From contig NZ_RFFK01000001.1 of NCBI RefSeq assembly GCF_003696305.1, positions 310,001 to 374,000 of the forward strand: a DNA stretch of 64,000 nt. The letters are read 5' to 3'. A program made the position numbers and the translations under genes. Position 1 is the first letter of the stretch; each line of letters begins with the position of its first letter. The DNA is from Pseudomonas sp. AOB-7 (GTDB lineage Bacteria > Pseudomonadota > Gammaproteobacteria > Pseudomonadales > Pseudomonadaceae). This document shows, piece by piece, positions 56,132-64,000 of this stretch. Under the pieces are notes generated by a model. It saw only the letters and a program-made list of their open reading frames with translations, was not told the origin of the DNA and did not search any database.

Positions 56132-56230
56132 TCAATGAGCGGTTTGCCGAGGGCCGCTGCGCCGGGACACGCCGCATTGCCCATCACAGGCAGAACTGGC
56201 CGGGACCCTCTAGGGGGCACGGCCACGCTT

Positions 56231-56244
56231 TGTAACGCTCTGTA
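56231..56244 (-). promoter_or_regulatory. TACA-N6-TACA repeat (reverse orientation)
   Basis: Plus strand TGTAACGCTCTGTA, a perfect match on the minus strand. It lies 157 bases before Ohr and about 320 bases before the precursor start. Confidence 0.5.
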
Positions 56245-56400
56245 TTGCAGCGCGAAATCTTACACAGGCTTGCACAGCGGCCGCGGCTGGACACATGCGC
56301 ACTACAAGGGGATGAAAGTCTGAGCCGCCTCGGGCTCACGCCATCGCCCGAGATACTCAATGAAGAGATATGGCGCAGCCCCATCAACGAGGTACACCCC

Positions 56401-56820
56401 ATGATCAACCCTATCGAGAAGGTGCTTTACACCGGCAAGACCCACACCCGCGGAGGCCGCAACGGCGAGTCGCGCAGTTCGGATGGAAGGCTGGACATCA
56501 AGCTGTCCGCCCCCGGCTCGTCCGCCCCCGGCACCAATCCCGAGCAACTGCTGGCAGCCGGCTGGTCGGCCTGCTTCATCGGCGCCATCGGCAAGGCAGC
56601 TGCCGCGCTCAAGGTTGCTCTCCCCGACGGCCTGGCGGTGGATGCGGAAGTGGACCTGGGTACCGGAGGCACCGCCTATTTCCTGCGGGCGCGGCTGAAT
56701 GTCAGCCTGCCCGGGGTGGAGCCGGAAGTCGCTCGAGCGCTGGTCGACACCGCGCACAGCACCTGTCCGTACTCCAAGGCCACTCGCGGCAACATAGACG
56801 TCGAAATCAACCTGATCTGA
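56401..56820 (+). CDS. Organic hydroperoxide resistance protein (Ohr/OsmC family)
   Basis: A 139-residue enzyme that reduces organic hydroperoxides with two Cys, normally recycled by dihydrolipoamide. The first Cys is in LLAAGWSACFIGAIG and the second in HSTCPYSKATRGN, both in the family positions. KVLYTGKTHTRGGRNGESRS is the Ohr N-terminus. No ohrR gene is near, so it is not the standard OhrR-regulated copy. It is followed by the TlpA-like lipoprotein gene. Confidence 0.93.
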   Translation: MINPIEKVLYTGKTHTRGGRNGESRSSDGRLDIKLSAPGSSAPGTNPEQLLAAGWSACFIGAIGKAAAALKVALPDGLAVDAEVDLGTGGTAYFLRARLNVSLPGVEPEVARALVDTAHSTCPYSKATRGNIDVEINLI

Positions 56821-56923
56821 TCCCGGCATGCGCTGCTGTCCGCCCGCCGGCGGACGGCAGCGTCGGCATTCGCCCCCTGCAACCAGCCGCCTTGCGCGCC
56901 CTCTCCACGACAGGATCCCCAAC

Positions 56924-57466
56924 GTGATCAAGCCTCTTTTCAGCCTCCTTGCGGCCTGCCTGATGACTGCCGCCTGCAGCGCAGGCGCCCAGGACGACCC
57001 GCTCAATCCACGCAGTGCGTCACCCGCCCCCACGGTTCCTGAACTCAGGGGGATCACCCACTGGATCAACAGCGAGCCCCAGACCTTGGAGCAATTGCGC
57101 GGGCGGGTCGTCCTCGTCGAGTTCTGGACCTATGACTGCATCAACTGCCTGCGCACCCTGCCCCATGTGCAGCAATGGCACGAACGCTATCGCGATCAAG
57201 GGCTGGTCGTGATTGGTGTGCACACGCCCGAGTACGCACATGAAAAGGTAACGGCCAATCTCGATGAGGCGGTAGATCGACTCGGCATCACCTATCCGGT
57301 CGCCCAGGACAATGGCTACAGGACCTGGAACGCCTTCGGCAACCGCTACTGGCCGGCCCTCTACCTGATCGACCAGGGCGGTCGCATTGTCTACCAGCAC
57401 TTCGGCGAAGGTGCCTATGCCGAAACCGAAACCAAGATTCGGCAACTGCTTCAGGCCACCCACTGA
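56924..57466 (+). CDS. TlpA/thioredoxin-like lipoprotein
   Basis: A 180-residue secreted thioredoxin-fold protein. The signal peptide ends at a probable lipobox LMTAAC. VVLVEFWTYDCINCLRTLP contains the CINC active site; VVIGVHTPEYAHEKV follows. It is closely similar to the C-terminal domain of the DipZ-like protein at 40207 (same WTYDCINC, GVHTPEYA and NRYWPA-type segments), which suggests it is the soluble partner of that membrane reductase. The start is GTG with AGGA 10 bases before it. Confidence 0.82.
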   Translation: MIKPLFSLLAACLMTAACSAGAQDDPLNPRSASPAPTVPELRGITHWINSEPQTLEQLRGRVVLVEFWTYDCINCLRTLPHVQQWHERYRDQGLVVIGVHTPEYAHEKVTANLDEAVDRLGITYPVAQDNGYRTWNAFGNRYWPALYLIDQGGRIVYQHFGEGAYAETETKIRQLLQATH

Positions 57467-57480
57467 AAGGGAAATAGGAA

Positions 57481-57513
57481 CAGGGCGACGGGATATACCA
57501 TCCCGTCGCCCTG
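57481..57513. terminator. Bidirectional terminator
   Basis: 14-bp perfect stem CAGGGCGACGGGAT with loop ATACC, between the convergent TlpA-like and cupin genes. Confidence 0.8.
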
Positions 57514-57550
57514 TGGCGGTCTCATGTCATGCCCGTTCGCCGGGCAGGAA

Positions 57551-57979
57551 TCACTGCTCCAGCACGAGCAGCGGTGTGCCTTTCTTGACGATGTAAGTCG
57601 CCAGCTCAGAGGCCTTGTCCTCACCGATATTGGTGGCGATATGCGGTGTGCCGGCCGGGATGTAGAGGGACTCGCCGGCCTTGAGAATCACCGGTGCCCG
57701 CCCCTTGAGCCGATACTCGAAGGTGCCTTCGATCACGTAAGCGACCTCCACCCCCGGATGGGAATGATTCGGCGATGCCACACCCGGGTCGAAATCGACC
57801 CGTGCCTGAATCACCTCGTGAACCGAGTCGCCAAGATCATCGCGAGTCAGATCCGTGCGCTGGATACCTTGTTTCCAGTTGGCGCTCGCAGCGCTTTCGG
57901 TCTGGTGCTGGTCGGCCTGGGCAAGCCCGGCAAATGCGGTAAGCGCCACGGCGGCGGCGAGTAGATGGGGATAACGCAT
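57551..57979 (-). CDS. Secreted cupin-domain protein
   Basis: A 142-residue periplasmic cupin. Signal peptide to about residue 22 (ALTAFAGLAQA). Metal-site motif: SPNHSHPGVEVAYVIEG and GESLYIPAGTPH. The family includes secreted cupins co-regulated with oxidative-stress genes. It is similar to the cupin at 47295. A perfect TACA-N6-TACA repeat lies 115 bases upstream of its start, so it may be a target of the two-component regulator at 42036 (inference). Confidence 0.88.
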   Translation of the reverse strand: MRYPHLLAAAVALTAFAGLAQADQHQTESAASANWKQGIQRTDLTRDDLGDSVHEVIQARVDFDPGVASPNHSHPGVEVAYVIEGTFEYRLKGRAPVILKAGESLYIPAGTPHIATNIGEDKASELATYIVKKGTPLLVLEQ

Positions 57980-58093
57980 GGTCGTCTCCTTTCAGAGCAG
58001 TCAGAGGGAGGCGCCACTCTGACCAACCGCCGTAGCGTCGGTATGTCGAAAGGGTGCAGATTTGCATGCCTGCGTGTGCGCAAGGGCCTGGGA

Positions 58094-58107
58094 TACATCA
58101 GGGTACA
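58094..58107 (+). promoter_or_regulatory. TACA-N6-TACA direct repeat upstream of cupin
   Basis: TACATCAGGGTACA, a perfect match. Confidence 0.5.
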
Positions 58108-58149
58108 GGCGGCTAGTCGACCCTCCACCCGCGCACTAACGACAGCGGC

Positions 58150-59064
58150 CTACCAGGCCTGCTGCTTCTCCATGATGAAGTTCACGAACGCCCGCAGGCG
58201 CAGCGGCATGTGCTTGTGCTGCGGGTACAACAGGGTGAAAGGCCGCGAGCGCCCGGCAAACGGCTGAAGCACCTCTACCAGCGAGCCCTCCGCCAGTTCG
58301 CGCTCGACGATGAAGCGATAGGTCTGGAACAGACCCGCACCATGCTTGGCCAGGGTCACGCCGCCGAGCACGTCGTCGGAACAGAGGTAGCCGCCATCGG
58401 TCAGCATCTCTCGCTCCTTGCCCCCTTCGCTGAATAGCCAGGTGATCCGTCGTCCACTGCTGGGCAGTTCGAACTGGATGCATTCGTGCTGCTGCAGATC
58501 GTCCAGCACCAGCGGGGCACCGATCCGCTGCAAGTATTCGGGGGCAGCCACCACCAGCAGACGGGCATCTTCCAGCGGGCGGGCGATCAAGGTCGAGTCG
58601 GGCTGGGCTCGCACACGCACGGCCATGTCATAACCTTCGCCGACGAAATCGATATTGCGGTTGCTCAGATGGGCCTCGACCCGGACCTTCGGGTAGCGCC
58701 GCCGGAACTCGGGCAGCAGCGGCAGAATCCGGTGGTGCCCGTAAGTGGTGGGCAGACTGATGCGCAAGGTACCCGAAGGTTCCTGCTGCTTGCCCATCAC
58801 CTCCCGCTCCGCATCCACCAACTGCGTCAGGGCCTGCCGGCACTGTTCGTAATAACTGCGCCCACCTTCGGTCAGGCGGATGCTGCGCGTGGTGCGCACG
58901 AACAATTTCGTCCCCAGGCGCTCCTCGAGACGGCCGACCGAGCGGCTGACCGCTGCCGGGGTTACCCCCGCAACGAGCGCGGCCGCGGTGAAACCACCCT
59001 CCTCGGCCGCGAGGCAAAAAAGCTCGATGCTGCCCAGCAATACATCGTCGAACTGTCTGCGCAT
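58150..59064 (-). CDS. LysR-family transcriptional regulator
   Basis: A 304-residue regulator: HTH LFCLAAEEGGFTAAALVAG and LGTKLFVRTTRSIRLTEGG, then effector-binding domain. It is divergent from the SDR gene across 144 bases and so is the likely regulator of the SDR/tautomerase pair. ATG 59064 matches the conserved N-terminus. Confidence 0.92.
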   Translation of the reverse strand: MRRQFDDVLLGSIELFCLAAEEGGFTAAALVAGVTPAAVSRSVGRLEERLGTKLFVRTTRSIRLTEGGRSYYEQCRQALTQLVDAEREVMGKQQEPSGTLRISLPTTYGHHRILPLLPEFRRRYPKVRVEAHLSNRNIDFVGEGYDMAVRVRAQPDSTLIARPLEDARLLVVAAPEYLQRIGAPLVLDDLQQHECIQFELPSSGRRITWLFSEGGKEREMLTDGGYLCSDDVLGGVTLAKHGAGLFQTYRFIVERELAEGSLVEVLQPFAGRSRPFTLLYPQHKHMPLRLRAFVNFIMEKQQAW

Positions 59065-59208
59065 GATTAATTACACCATGTATCAACTGAAGTTTCCCAA
59101 ACCCCATTTATCGGCATTGGAGGCACAAATATAGTCCCTCCCAACGGCGTATCGCAGATTCCGCTCGGCGCCGAGCAAGAGCCCTTCACTCTCTTCAGGA
59201 GAAACATC

Positions 59209-59943
59209 ATGAGCAGCAACAAAACCGTCGTCATCACCGGAGCTTCCAGCGGTATCGGCTTTGGCCTGGTCAAGGCCTTTCTCGCCAGCGGATTCAACGT
59301 GGTCGGCAATGCACGCTCCGAGGCGCGTCTGGCCGAGGCGCGCGCCGAACTCGGCAACCCCGACAGCTTCATTGGCGTGGCGGGCGACATTGCCCACCCG
59401 ACAACCGCCAAGCGTATCTTCCAGGTGGGCATCGAGGTGTTCGGCAAGGTCGATGTGCTGGTCAACAATGCCGGCTTCTTCCTGCCGAAGCCTTTCGTCG
59501 AGTACAGCCCGGAGGATATCGAGAGCCTGCTGGAAACCAATCTGAAGGGGGTGATCTACGCTTCGCAAGTAGCCGCCGCCCATATGATCGAGCGCAAGCA
59601 GGGCCATATCATCAACATCACCGCGGCGGTCGCGCTGCAACCCAACCTGGCGGTTCCCGCGGCATTGCCGGTGCTGATCAAGGGCGGGTTGAACCAGGCC
59701 ACCCGCGCACTGGCCCTGGAACTGTCGCCCTACAACATCAAAGTCAACGCGGTCGCCCCGGGGATCATCGAAACCCCGATGCACGATCCGGCGACCCGCG
59801 ACTTCCTCAACGGCCTGCAGCCGGCCGGCCGCATCGGTCAGGTCAGTGAAATCGCCGATGCCGTGCTGTATCTGGCCAACGCGGACTTCACCACCGGCGT
59901 GGTGCTGCCCGTCGATGGCGGCATGAGCGTCGGCAAGTGGTAG
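59209..59943 (+). CDS. SDR-family protein lacking catalytic Ser and Tyr
   Basis: A 244-residue Rossmann-fold protein of the short-chain dehydrogenase/reductase family. TGASSGIGFG binds NAD(P), LVNNAGF is the structural motif, ETNLKGVI keeps the catalytic Asn, and YNIKVNAVAPGIIETPM is the C-terminal PG motif. At the YxxxK position it reads PVLIK, so the Tyr is Pro, and the Ser region reads NITAAVALQP, with Ala in place of Ser; only the Lys remains. It is either a non-catalytic NAD-binding protein or uses another residue. It is in an operon with a small tautomerase. Confidence 0.87.
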   Translation: MSSNKTVVITGASSGIGFGLVKAFLASGFNVVGNARSEARLAEARAELGNPDSFIGVAGDIAHPTTAKRIFQVGIEVFGKVDVLVNNAGFFLPKPFVEYSPEDIESLLETNLKGVIYASQVAAAHMIERKQGHIINITAAVALQPNLAVPAALPVLIKGGLNQATRALALELSPYNIKVNAVAPGIIETPMHDPATRDFLNGLQPAGRIGQVSEIADAVLYLANADFTTGVVLPVDGGMSVGKW

Positions 59944-60019
59944 TCGGCCAGCGCGGCCAGAATCGATAGCGCACCGCGGTGAAGACCGCCCCGTCCTACC
60001 CCAACGCAGGAGCAATACC

Positions 60020-60229
60020 ATGCCGTTCGTCAACGTTCGAATCACTCGCGATGGCGTCACCCGCGAGCAGAAAGCCCAGGTCATAAAGGAAATCACTGAG
60101 ACCCTGGAACGCGTCCTCAACAAGCGTCCCGATCTTACCCATATCGTGATCGAGGAGGTCGACACCGATAACTGGGGTTATGCCGGCATGACCACCACCG
60201 AGTACCGCAGCAAGACGCCGCAGAGCTAG
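60020..60229 (+). CDS. 4-oxalocrotonate tautomerase-family protein
   Basis: A 69-residue member of the tautomerase superfamily. After Met removal, Pro1 (PFVNVRITRDGV) is the catalytic base, and Arg in THIVIEEVDTDNWG-region and NKRPDLTH complete the site. It is 76 bases after the SDR gene and probably in one operon with it; substrate unknown. Confidence 0.9.
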   Translation: MPFVNVRITRDGVTREQKAQVIKEITETLERVLNKRPDLTHIVIEEVDTDNWGYAGMTTTEYRSKTPQS

Positions 60230-60356
60230 CCCCCTGTGGGTCGGTCGGCTCGACCGGCCCACACCTCTCCTCCCCCTGAGCCGGCCGTGCCGTATGAGCC
60301 TCTCGCAGGAATGCTGAGAGGCTGCACCAGCCATTAAATGATGGACGGCATTTGAT

Positions 60357-60380
60357 TTTATATTATTACCATAATATAAA
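60357..60380 (+). promoter_or_regulatory. Promoter and palindromic operator before RND operon
   Basis: 10-bp perfect arms TTTATATTAT and ATAATATAAA around TACC. It overlaps a sigma-70 promoter, TTGATT, 17 bp, TATAAA (60352-60380). A TetR/MarR-type repressor site is likely. No regulator gene is seen beside it in the window. Confidence 0.65.
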
Positions 60381-60410
60381 TTACCGCAGCCCCCATCAGG
60401 ACTGCGAACG

Positions 60411-61499
60411 ATGCGTACCGAGCCTCTGTCACTCCCCCTCATATTGTCACTGGCGCTGGTGGCCGGCTGTCACAGTCAGGCCGATACCTCGGCGCCGGCT
60501 CTACAGCCACGTAACGTGCTGACCACAACCGCGCAGGCAGCCACCAGCGGCACCTCGCTCTACACCGGGGTCGTCGCCGCCCGCACCACCAGTGACCTGG
60601 GCTTCAGGGTCGGCGGCAAGGTCGTCGAGCGTCGGGTAGATCCCGGCTCCCCCGTGGCGCGCGGCGACGTCCTGCTGGTACTGGACAACGTCGACTTCCA
60701 GCTCGCTCTGCGCGCCGCCCGCAATCGGGTTGCCGCCGCCCAGGCCGAATTGCGCCAGGCGCGCGACGACGAAGCCCGCTATCGCCGCCTGAGCCATACC
60801 GGTGCCATTTCGCGGCAGAGATTCGAACAGGCGGCCACCCGGCTGCGCGTGGCCGAAGCGGCTCATGCCGCCGCCAGTTCGGAGGCCGCCCAAGTGGAGA
60901 ACCGCCAGCACTACTCGACCCTAATCGCCGACGCCGATGGCGTGGTTACCGAGGTGCTGGCGGATCGCGGCCAGGTGGTCGGCGAGGGTCAGGTGGTCGT
61001 CAGGCTGGCCCATGCGGGCGCACGCGAGGCGGTGATCGACCTCCCGGAGACCCAGCGCGTGCTGGCCAGTCAGCCGGCGCAGGCCATTCCCTACGGCCAG
61101 GAAACCCCGCTGCCTGCGACGCTACGCGAACTGTCCGCCAGTGCCGACCCCGTCACCCGTACCTTTCGAGCCCGTTACACCCTGGCCGGGGATAATGCCG
61201 ATCTGGCCCTGGGCTCCACCGTAACGCTGCACCTGGGCAGCGCGGCACAGGCGCGACAAGTTCGGGTGCCGCTCGGCGCGCTTCTCGACAAGGGCCAGGC
61301 AACCGGTGTCTGGGTCATAGGCGCAGACAGCCGGGTTACGCTGAGAACGGTCAAGGTCCTACGCCTGGGGCAGGAACATGCGCTGCTGGAGGGAGACCTG
61401 GCGCCTGGCGAGCGCATCGTCGCGCTCGGCGCGCAGCTCCTCAATGCCGGCGACAGCGTACGCGAACTCGCTACGCCTTCGCTCGCCCGGGAGCACTGA
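60411..61499 (+). CDS. RND efflux periplasmic adaptor (membrane fusion protein)
   Basis: A 362-residue lipoprotein adaptor of a tripartite RND pump, linking inner-membrane permease and outer-membrane channel. Lipobox LVAGC near residue 19. Barrel-sandwich and alpha-hairpin regions: GFRVGGKVVERRVDPGSPV, VLLVLDNVDFQLALRAARN and ALGAQLLNAGDSVREL. Start ATG is 33 bases after a strong palindromic operator. The permease starts two bases after its stop. Confidence 0.92.
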   Translation: MRTEPLSLPLILSLALVAGCHSQADTSAPALQPRNVLTTTAQAATSGTSLYTGVVAARTTSDLGFRVGGKVVERRVDPGSPVARGDVLLVLDNVDFQLALRAARNRVAAAQAELRQARDDEARYRRLSHTGAISRQRFEQAATRLRVAEAAHAAASSEAAQVENRQHYSTLIADADGVVTEVLADRGQVVGEGQVVVRLAHAGAREAVIDLPETQRVLASQPAQAIPYGQETPLPATLRELSASADPVTRTFRARYTLAGDNADLALGSTVTLHLGSAAQARQVRVPLGALLDKGQATGVWVIGADSRVTLRTVKVLRLGQEHALLEGDLAPGERIVALGAQLLNAGDSVRELATPSLAREH

Positions 61500-61500
61500 G

Positions 61501-64000
61501 ATGAGCGGCTTCAACCTGTCCAGCTACGCCGTGCGCCAGCCGGCGGTGACCCTGTTCCTGATCATCGCGACGCTGCTGGCCGGCGTCATCGCCTTCGGCA
61601 AGCTCGGCCGCGCCGAGGCCCCCTCCTTTACCGTAAAGACCATGACCATCACGGCAGCCTGGCCGGGCGCCACCGCCAGGGAAATGCAGGAGCAGGTGGC
61701 CGATCGCCTGGAAAAGCGCCTGCAGGAACTGGATCTGTATGACCGGGTGGAGACCATCGCCCAGCCCGGCTTCGTCTCGATGCGCCTGCAGTTCCTCGAC
61801 TCCACCCGTCCCAAGGACATCCAGCAGCTGTTCTACCAGACCCGCAAGAAACTCACGGACGAGGCCCAGCGCCTGCCCCAGGGCGTCCTGGGCCCCTACT
61901 TCAACGATGAATACTCCGACGTCTACTTCGCCCTCTACGCACTGGAGGCCGAGCCCTTGCCGCATCGCCAGCAGGTGCGCATGGCCGAGGATCTGCGCCA
62001 GCAACTGCTGCGTCTGCCCGGGGTGAAGAAGGTCAACATCCTCGGCGAGCAGGCACAGCGCATCTTCGTCGAGTTCTCCTACGAGCGTCTGGCCACCCTG
62101 GGTCTGCGGCCCGAGCAGATCTTCGACAGCCTGGCCAAACAGAATGCCGTGGCGCCGGCCGGCTTCGTCGAGACCAGCGGCCCGCGCGCCCACATCCGTC
62201 TCGATGGCGCCTTCGACAGCCTCGAGCTGATCGAGAACGTACCGATCAACGCGGGCGGCCGACTCCTGCGCATCGCCGACGTTGCCAACGTGCGCCGCGG
62301 CTACGAAGAGCCGGCGAGCTATCGTATCCGTCACCAGGGCAAGCCAGCGCTGATGCTCGGCGTGGTGATGGAGCCGCATTTCAACGGCCTGGAGCTGGAC
62401 GAGTCCTTGCAGGCCGAAGAATCACGCATCCAGGCCGACCTGCCGCTCGGCGTACGCTTCGACAAGGTCGCCGACCAGGCCGAGAAGATCCGCCTGGCGG
62501 TGAACGAATTCATGCTCAAGTTCTTTGTCGCCCTTGCCGTGGTCATGGTCATCAGCCTGCTGGCGCTGGGCCTGCGCGTCGGCCTGGTGGTAGCCGCCGC
62601 CGTGCCTCTGACTCTGTCCATCGTCTTCGTAGTGATGCTGGCGACTGGCAGAGAGTTCGACCGCATCACCCTCGGCGCGCTGATTCTCTCTCTGGGGCTT
62701 CTGGTGGACGACGCCATCATCGCCATCGAAATGATGGTGGTAAAGCTCGAAGAAGGCCTGGGACGCATGCAGGCTGCCACCTTCGCCTGGACCTCCACTG
62801 CCGCGCCCATGCTGACCGGCACCCTGGTGACGGTCATCGGATTCCTGCCGGTGGGGTTCGCCCGCTCGGGCGCCGGTGAATATGCCGGCAACATCTTCTG
62901 GATCGTCGGCTTCGCCCTGCTCGCTTCCTGGCTGGTGGCGGTGTTTTTCACCCCCTACCTGGGCGTGAAACTGCTGCCGAAGATCCGCCCGGTGGCCGGT
63001 GGCCACGAGGCGCTTTACGCCACGCCGGGCTACCAGCGTCTGCGACGTGTTGTCAGTTGGTGCGTCAACCGCCGCGTGCTCGTCAGCGTTCTGGTGGTGG
63101 GCGCCTTCGCCCTCAGCATCCTGGGTCTTGGCGCGGTGAAGAAGCAGTTCTTCCCCAACTCCGACCGCTCGGAGTTGCTGGTGGAGGTCTACATGCCGCC
63201 GGGTAGCGCCTTCAAGGCCACCGAAGCGGTGGTCGCTCAGGTGGAGCAAGCCCTGCTCGAAGAACCCCAGACGCAGATGGTGGATGCCTATGTGGGCGGC
63301 GGCGCCCCCCGCTTCTTCCTGTCGCTGAATCCGGAACTGCCGGACCCGGCCTTCGCCAAGCTCATCGTGCAAACCGCCGACTCGCATGCCCGCGACGCCC
63401 TCAAGGCACGCATGCAGGCCCGCGTCGAAGCCGGCGAATTCCCCTCCGCGCGGGTGCGCGTCACGCAACTGGTGTTCGGCCCTCCGGTGCCGTTCCCGGT
63501 GGTGTTTCGCGTCTCCGGCCCCGATCTCGAACGACTCCGGCAGGTCAGCGAAGAAGTGCGCGCAGTGGTGAGCACCAACCCCATGACGCGCGACACCTTC
63601 GTCGACTGGGGTGAACGCAGCAGTGCCTACCGCCTGGTGCTCGACCAGGATCGTCTGCGCCTGTTGGGCTTCAGCCTCGATGAGGTGAAGAGCCAGCTGA
63701 ACGCCCTGCTGGTCGGCAACCCGGTGACCGAGGTACGTGAAGGCACTCGCAGCGTATCGGTGATGGTGAGGGCCCTGAATACCCAGCGGGAGAACCTCGA
63801 CGGCATCGCCGGCCTGACCATTACCAACGCGGCGGGGGTATCGGTGCCCCTGGAGCAGGTAGGCCATTTCCAGGCCGTGATGGAGGAGCCCATCCTCAAA
63901 CGCCGTGACCGCGAACCGACCTTCGAGGTGCGCGCCGATATCCTGCCCGGTACCCAGCCGCCAGATGTGCAGAAGGCGGTATATGCCGACTTGCAGGCGC
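61501..64000 (+). CDS. RND efflux permease, AcrB-type (3' end outside window)
   Basis: The first 833 residues of an AcrB/MexB-type HAE1 RND antiporter. An N-terminal helix (PAVTLFLIIATLLAGVIAF) is followed by the porter domain. The proton-relay Asp pair is in LGLLVDDAIIAIEMM and TLVTVIGFLPVGF marks helix 5-6. The second half begins near residue 515 (RRVLVSVLVVGAFALSILG). FGPPVPFPVVFRV is in the second porter region. Outer-membrane partner, if encoded here, lies beyond the window. Substrates cannot be predicted. Confidence 0.95.
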   Translation, partial: MSGFNLSSYAVRQPAVTLFLIIATLLAGVIAFGKLGRAEAPSFTVKTMTITAAWPGATAREMQEQVADRLEKRLQELDLYDRVETIAQPGFVSMRLQFLDSTRPKDIQQLFYQTRKKLTDEAQRLPQGVLGPYFNDEYSDVYFALYALEAEPLPHRQQVRMAEDLRQQLLRLPGVKKVNILGEQAQRIFVEFSYERLATLGLRPEQIFDSLAKQNAVAPAGFVETSGPRAHIRLDGAFDSLELIENVPINAGGRLLRIADVANVRRGYEEPASYRIRHQGKPALMLGVVMEPHFNGLELDESLQAEESRIQADLPLGVRFDKVADQAEKIRLAVNEFMLKFFVALAVVMVISLLALGLRVGLVVAAAVPLTLSIVFVVMLATGREFDRITLGALILSLGLLVDDAIIAIEMMVVKLEEGLGRMQAATFAWTSTAAPMLTGTLVTVIGFLPVGFARSGAGEYAGNIFWIVGFALLASWLVAVFFTPYLGVKLLPKIRPVAGGHEALYATPGYQRLRRVVSWCVNRRVLVSVLVVGAFALSILGLGAVKKQFFPNSDRSELLVEVYMPPGSAFKATEAVVAQVEQALLEEPQTQMVDAYVGGGAPRFFLSLNPELPDPAFAKLIVQTADSHARDALKARMQARVEAGEFPSARVRVTQLVFGPPVPFPVVFRVSGPDLERLRQVSEEVRAVVSTNPMTRDTFVDWGERSSAYRLVLDQDRLRLLGFSLDEVKSQLNALLVGNPVTEVREGTRSVSVMVRALNTQRENLDGIAGLTITNAAGVSVPLEQVGHFQAVMEEPILKRRDREPTFEVRADILPGTQPPDVQKAVYADLQA

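Larger units (their letters stand above)
55910..56400. other. Divergent control region between the RiPP operon and Ohr
   Basis: 491 bases without genes. It contains two TACA-N6-TACA-like elements (56118 and 56231) and a weaker one with 11-base spacing (TGTA at 56053 and AGTA at 56064, minus-strand reading). Confidence 0.6.

Overview
The window is high-GC Gammaproteobacterial chromosome and is almost certainly Pseudomonas. The gene order gacS, two-component pair, cysM, rlmD, relA, mazG with ldhA beside gacS matches the P. aeruginosa gacS neighbourhood. The attC repeats and codon use suggest the alcaligenes/mendocina/stutzeri side of the genus; that last point is inference.

Layout. 1-5.4 kb: a minus-strand set with a carbohydrate kinase (cut by the window edge), a GlpD-like dehydrogenase and an alkyl-DHAP-synthase-like FAD oxidase, divergent from an AraC regulator. 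5.4-11.5 kb: housekeeping genes (Tag-like glycosylase, class I DAHP synthase behind an unusual double leader-peptide attenuator, ttcA, a DnaJ-related protein, YIP1, sprT, macrodomain). 11.5-17.7 kb: an acyl-CoA catabolic cluster (CaiB transferase, acyl-CoA synthetase, amidohydrolase, acyl-CoA dehydrogenase) divergent from a second AraC regulator. 18.0-23.7 kb: AT-rich integron cassette array of six genes and six attC sites with no integrase in the window; three of the six proteins carry HEPN-type Rx4-6H motifs and one is an AbiGi-type antitoxin. 23.8-38.8 kb: conserved core (YdeI, DUF2058, mazG, relA, rlmD, cysM, PirRS-like pair, gacS, ldhA, META lipoprotein, dinB).

39-64 kb is an accessory stress and envelope region: AGE epimerase, DipZ-like thiol protein, DUF2790, an OmpR-type two-component system, DoxX, DUF417/RclC, an AhpD-like protein, cupins, a PtrA-like fragment beside an IS5 remnant, NDH-2/Rrf2, and an MNIO (DUF692) RiPP operon. 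The RiPP precursor has five EGKCG repeats fused to two EF-hands. Beyond it are Ohr, a TlpA-like lipoprotein, an SDR lacking its catalytic Ser/Tyr, a tautomerase, and an RND efflux operon running off the right edge.

The main new observation is a TACA-N6-TACA direct repeat. It occurs between DUF2790 and the two-component system, before DoxX, between the EGKCG precursor and Ohr, and before a periplasmic cupin. This suggests one OmpR-family regulon linking the metal-binding RiPP, DoxX, DipZ/TlpA thiol proteins and peroxide defence.
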